Shown in pieces: positions 5,373-6,360 of a stretch of DNA of 6,360 nt. The stretch covers positions 1 through 6,360 of the forward strand of contig JAJTFU010000118.1 in NCBI GenBank assembly GCA_021299075.1. Reading direction: 5' to 3'. Under the pieces are notes generated by a model that saw only the letters and a program-made list of their open reading frames with translations, was not told the origin of the DNA and did no database searches. Each line of letters opens with the position of its first letter. The stretch's first letter is position 1. A program made the position numbers and the translations under genes. This DNA comes from Novosphingobium sp. GTDB lineage: Bacteria > Pseudomonadota > Alphaproteobacteria > Sphingomonadales > Sphingomonadaceae.

Positions 5373-6267
5373 CTAGCTTTCAAACTGCCGGATCGGCGGC
5401 ACGACCTTCCACCACCACAGTGCGCCCAGCGCCGGGACCAGCGCGGTCAGCGCGAAGGCCCAGCCATAGCCGCCCAGCCGATCGATCATCACCCCGGTCA
5501 GCACCGGACCGATGATCCCGGCGGCATTGCCGACCGCGTTCTGCAGCCCGATCCACACCCCCGCAGAGCGCGGGCCGGCGAACATCTGGCCAATCGCGAA
5601 GAGGTTGGTCGAGGTCAGGGCACTGGCGATCCCGGCCAGGACCAGGCAGGCGCCGACTTGCGCAAAGCCATCGGCAAAGAAGACCGCGCCGATCGCCACA
5701 GCGGCCAGCGCCTGTCCGGCGATCATCATCCGCCGCCGAACCCGCGCCTCATCGGCTCCGCCGGCCACCAACTTGTCCGAAATATGGCCGACCGCCAGCG
5801 CCAGGACCCCCTGCACGGCAAAGCCCAGCGTGGTCAGTATGGTCATGTCGGTAATCGAAAAGTCGCGCGACTTGACCAGGTAAAGCGGCAGCCAGGTCAG
5901 CAGGAAATAGAAGCCGTAATTGGTGCAGAAATGCCCCACCCCCATCAGCCAGACCGCCGGCACCCGCATGATGGTCTTGAGCGGCACCGGATCGGCGACC
6001 GGCACGCTGACGCTTTGCGTACGCAGCGGGGCGGCGACATAGTGCCAGGGCACCAGCCAGATCAGCGTAACCGCGCCAAAGATCCAGAAGATCGGCCGCC
6101 AGCCGAGCTCGGCCAGGATCAGGCCGCCACTGAAGGTGCCGACCGCCGGGCCAAATGCCAGCGCGGCGGCAACCATGGCATTGGCATAGCCGCGCCGCGC
6201 GGCCGGAACCTCTGCGGCAAAGATCTTCGAGCTGCCGGGAAAGGCAATGCTCTCGCCCAATCCCAGG
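5373..6267 (-). pseudogene. MFS transporter (anion:cation symporter-like), 5' third missing
   Basis: The frame ends with TAG (complement of 5373-5375) and encodes about 298 residues of an MFS permease, where about 430 are expected. Homology starts abruptly at LGLGESIAFPGSSKIFA, which in the ACS (hexuronate/phthalate/sialate-type) group lies in transmembrane helix 4. After it come helices 5-6 (AMVAAALAFGPAVGTFSGG, then GWRPIFWIFGAVTLIWLV) and a cytoplasmic loop. Helices 7-12 follow, with the motif-A-like GHISDKL (complement of 5769-5789) between helices 8 and 9. Helices 1-3 and the first signature loop are missing. The frame stays open to the window edge, but those extra roughly 31 residues (e.g. 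LRHYDEAPILLKSQPQ) are polar and unlike any MFS helix. A TTG at 6258-6260 is the only apparent start and has no convincing RBS. The gene was most likely split by the mobile element whose edge begins at 6268. Substrate unknown, and transport function is unlikely to survive. Confidence 0.82.
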
Positions 6268-6325
6268 TGTCCCCCGTCAGCACCAATGGCACAGATTTGA
6301 GGTTGTGATTTAAGGAGGATTGGGG

Positions 6326-6344
6326 CTTCGTCGTAGTGACGAAG
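6326..6344 (+). repeat. Hairpin overlapping the RBS in the putative IS end
   Basis: CTTCGTC (6326-6332) pairs perfectly with GACGAAG (6338-6344) around a five-base GTAGT loop. The 3' arm covers the first part of the RBS of the gene starting at 6353. In some insertion sequences (IS10, IS50) such structures keep read-through transcripts from the host from being translated into transposase. A similar role here is inference. Confidence 0.5.
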
Positions 6345-6352
6345 GAACGAAG

Positions 6353-6360
6353 ATGAAGCC
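6353..6360 (+). CDS. Start of a gene running off the window, probably a transposase
   Basis: The ATG at 6353 is preceded by AAGGA (6342-6346) at 6-base spacing, a strong ribosome binding site for this genome. Only Met-Lys and part of a third codon are visible, so the product is inferred purely from its place just inside the putative IS end. An in-frame TTG at 6320 lies after AAGGAGG (6312-6318), but at a spacing of only 1 base, and is less likely. Confidence 0.35.

Larger units (their letters stand above)
6268..6360 (+). mobile_element. Putative end of an insertion sequence (continues off the window)
   Basis: MFS homology stops at this point, and the last 93 bases differ in character: about 52% G+C, clearly lower than the flanking genes. 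They begin with TGTCCCCC and carry no recognisable transporter sequence. A perfect 7-bp hairpin (6326-6332 with 6338-6344) is followed by a good RBS (AAGGA, 6342-6346) and an ATG at 6353. A short non-coding end leading into a start codon, and pointing inward from the break in a gene, is the usual layout of an IS end. A terminal TG is found in several families, including IS21 and IS3, but the family cannot be named from one end, and neither terminal repeat nor target duplication can be checked here. Confidence 0.6.

Noticed and set aside
5217..6308. Long plus-strand open frame (363 codons) opposite the MFS remnant
   Set aside because: The translation is full of R, H, Q, P and D with no domain, which is typical of the antisense of a G+C-rich gene. 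The minus strand shows a clear MFS protein with membrane helices.
1..6360. CRISPR arrays, tRNA or rRNA genes, toxin-antitoxin pairs
   Set aside because: I saw no regularly spaced repeats, no tRNA cloverleaf sequences, no conserved rRNA segments, and no small gene pair of that kind on either strand.

Overview
The window is a G+C-rich bacterial chromosomal stretch with tightly packed genes. Its protein families and the style of its extragenic palindrome suggest an alphaproteobacterium, most likely of the order Sphingomonadales (Novosphingobium/Sphingobium/Erythrobacter relatives). This assignment is inferred from sequence style and remembered family resemblance; no search was run.

Left part (1-960, + strand): the 3' end of a small, unrecognised, probably secreted or lipoprotein-type gene is followed 3 bases later by a DUF924-family gene broken by a single +1 frameshift. 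A short intergenic region then carries a perfect 8-bp-arm palindrome just upstream of the next gene, and is the best regulatory candidate here.

Centre (961-2840, + strand): a complete cytochrome P450 of the CYP153 type (terminal alkane/fatty-chain hydroxylase) overlaps by one base a TetR-family repressor gene. Together they look like a self-regulated two-gene operon, with the palindrome at 919-938 as the likely operator. No ferredoxin or ferredoxin reductase for the P450 is encoded in the window.

Middle (2841-4976): a long imperfect inverted repeat of the REP/extragenic-palindrome kind sits between convergent genes. Next come a minus-strand GFA/CENP-V zinc-fold protein and, divergent from it, a plus-strand short-chain dehydrogenase/reductase. 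A 163-residue protein carrying only the N-terminal asparaginase catalytic domain follows 19 bases after the SDR.

Right part (4977-6360, mainly - strand): a stand-alone RodZ-type helix-turn-helix protein abuts the asparaginase-domain gene stop to stop. Upstream of it is a roughly 120-bp non-coding region with a consensus DnaA box and a small hairpin. Then comes the C-terminal two thirds of an MFS transporter whose reading frame loses homology abruptly at about 6267. The remaining 93 bases are of lower G+C, begin with TG, carry a perfect hairpin, and end in a ribosome binding site plus ATG on the + strand. They are best read as the edge of an insertion sequence that has split the transporter gene.

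I see no wholly new system. The most informative points are the CYP153-TetR operon with its palindrome, the two broken genes (DUF924 frameshift and MFS truncation) and the half-length asparaginase-domain protein.
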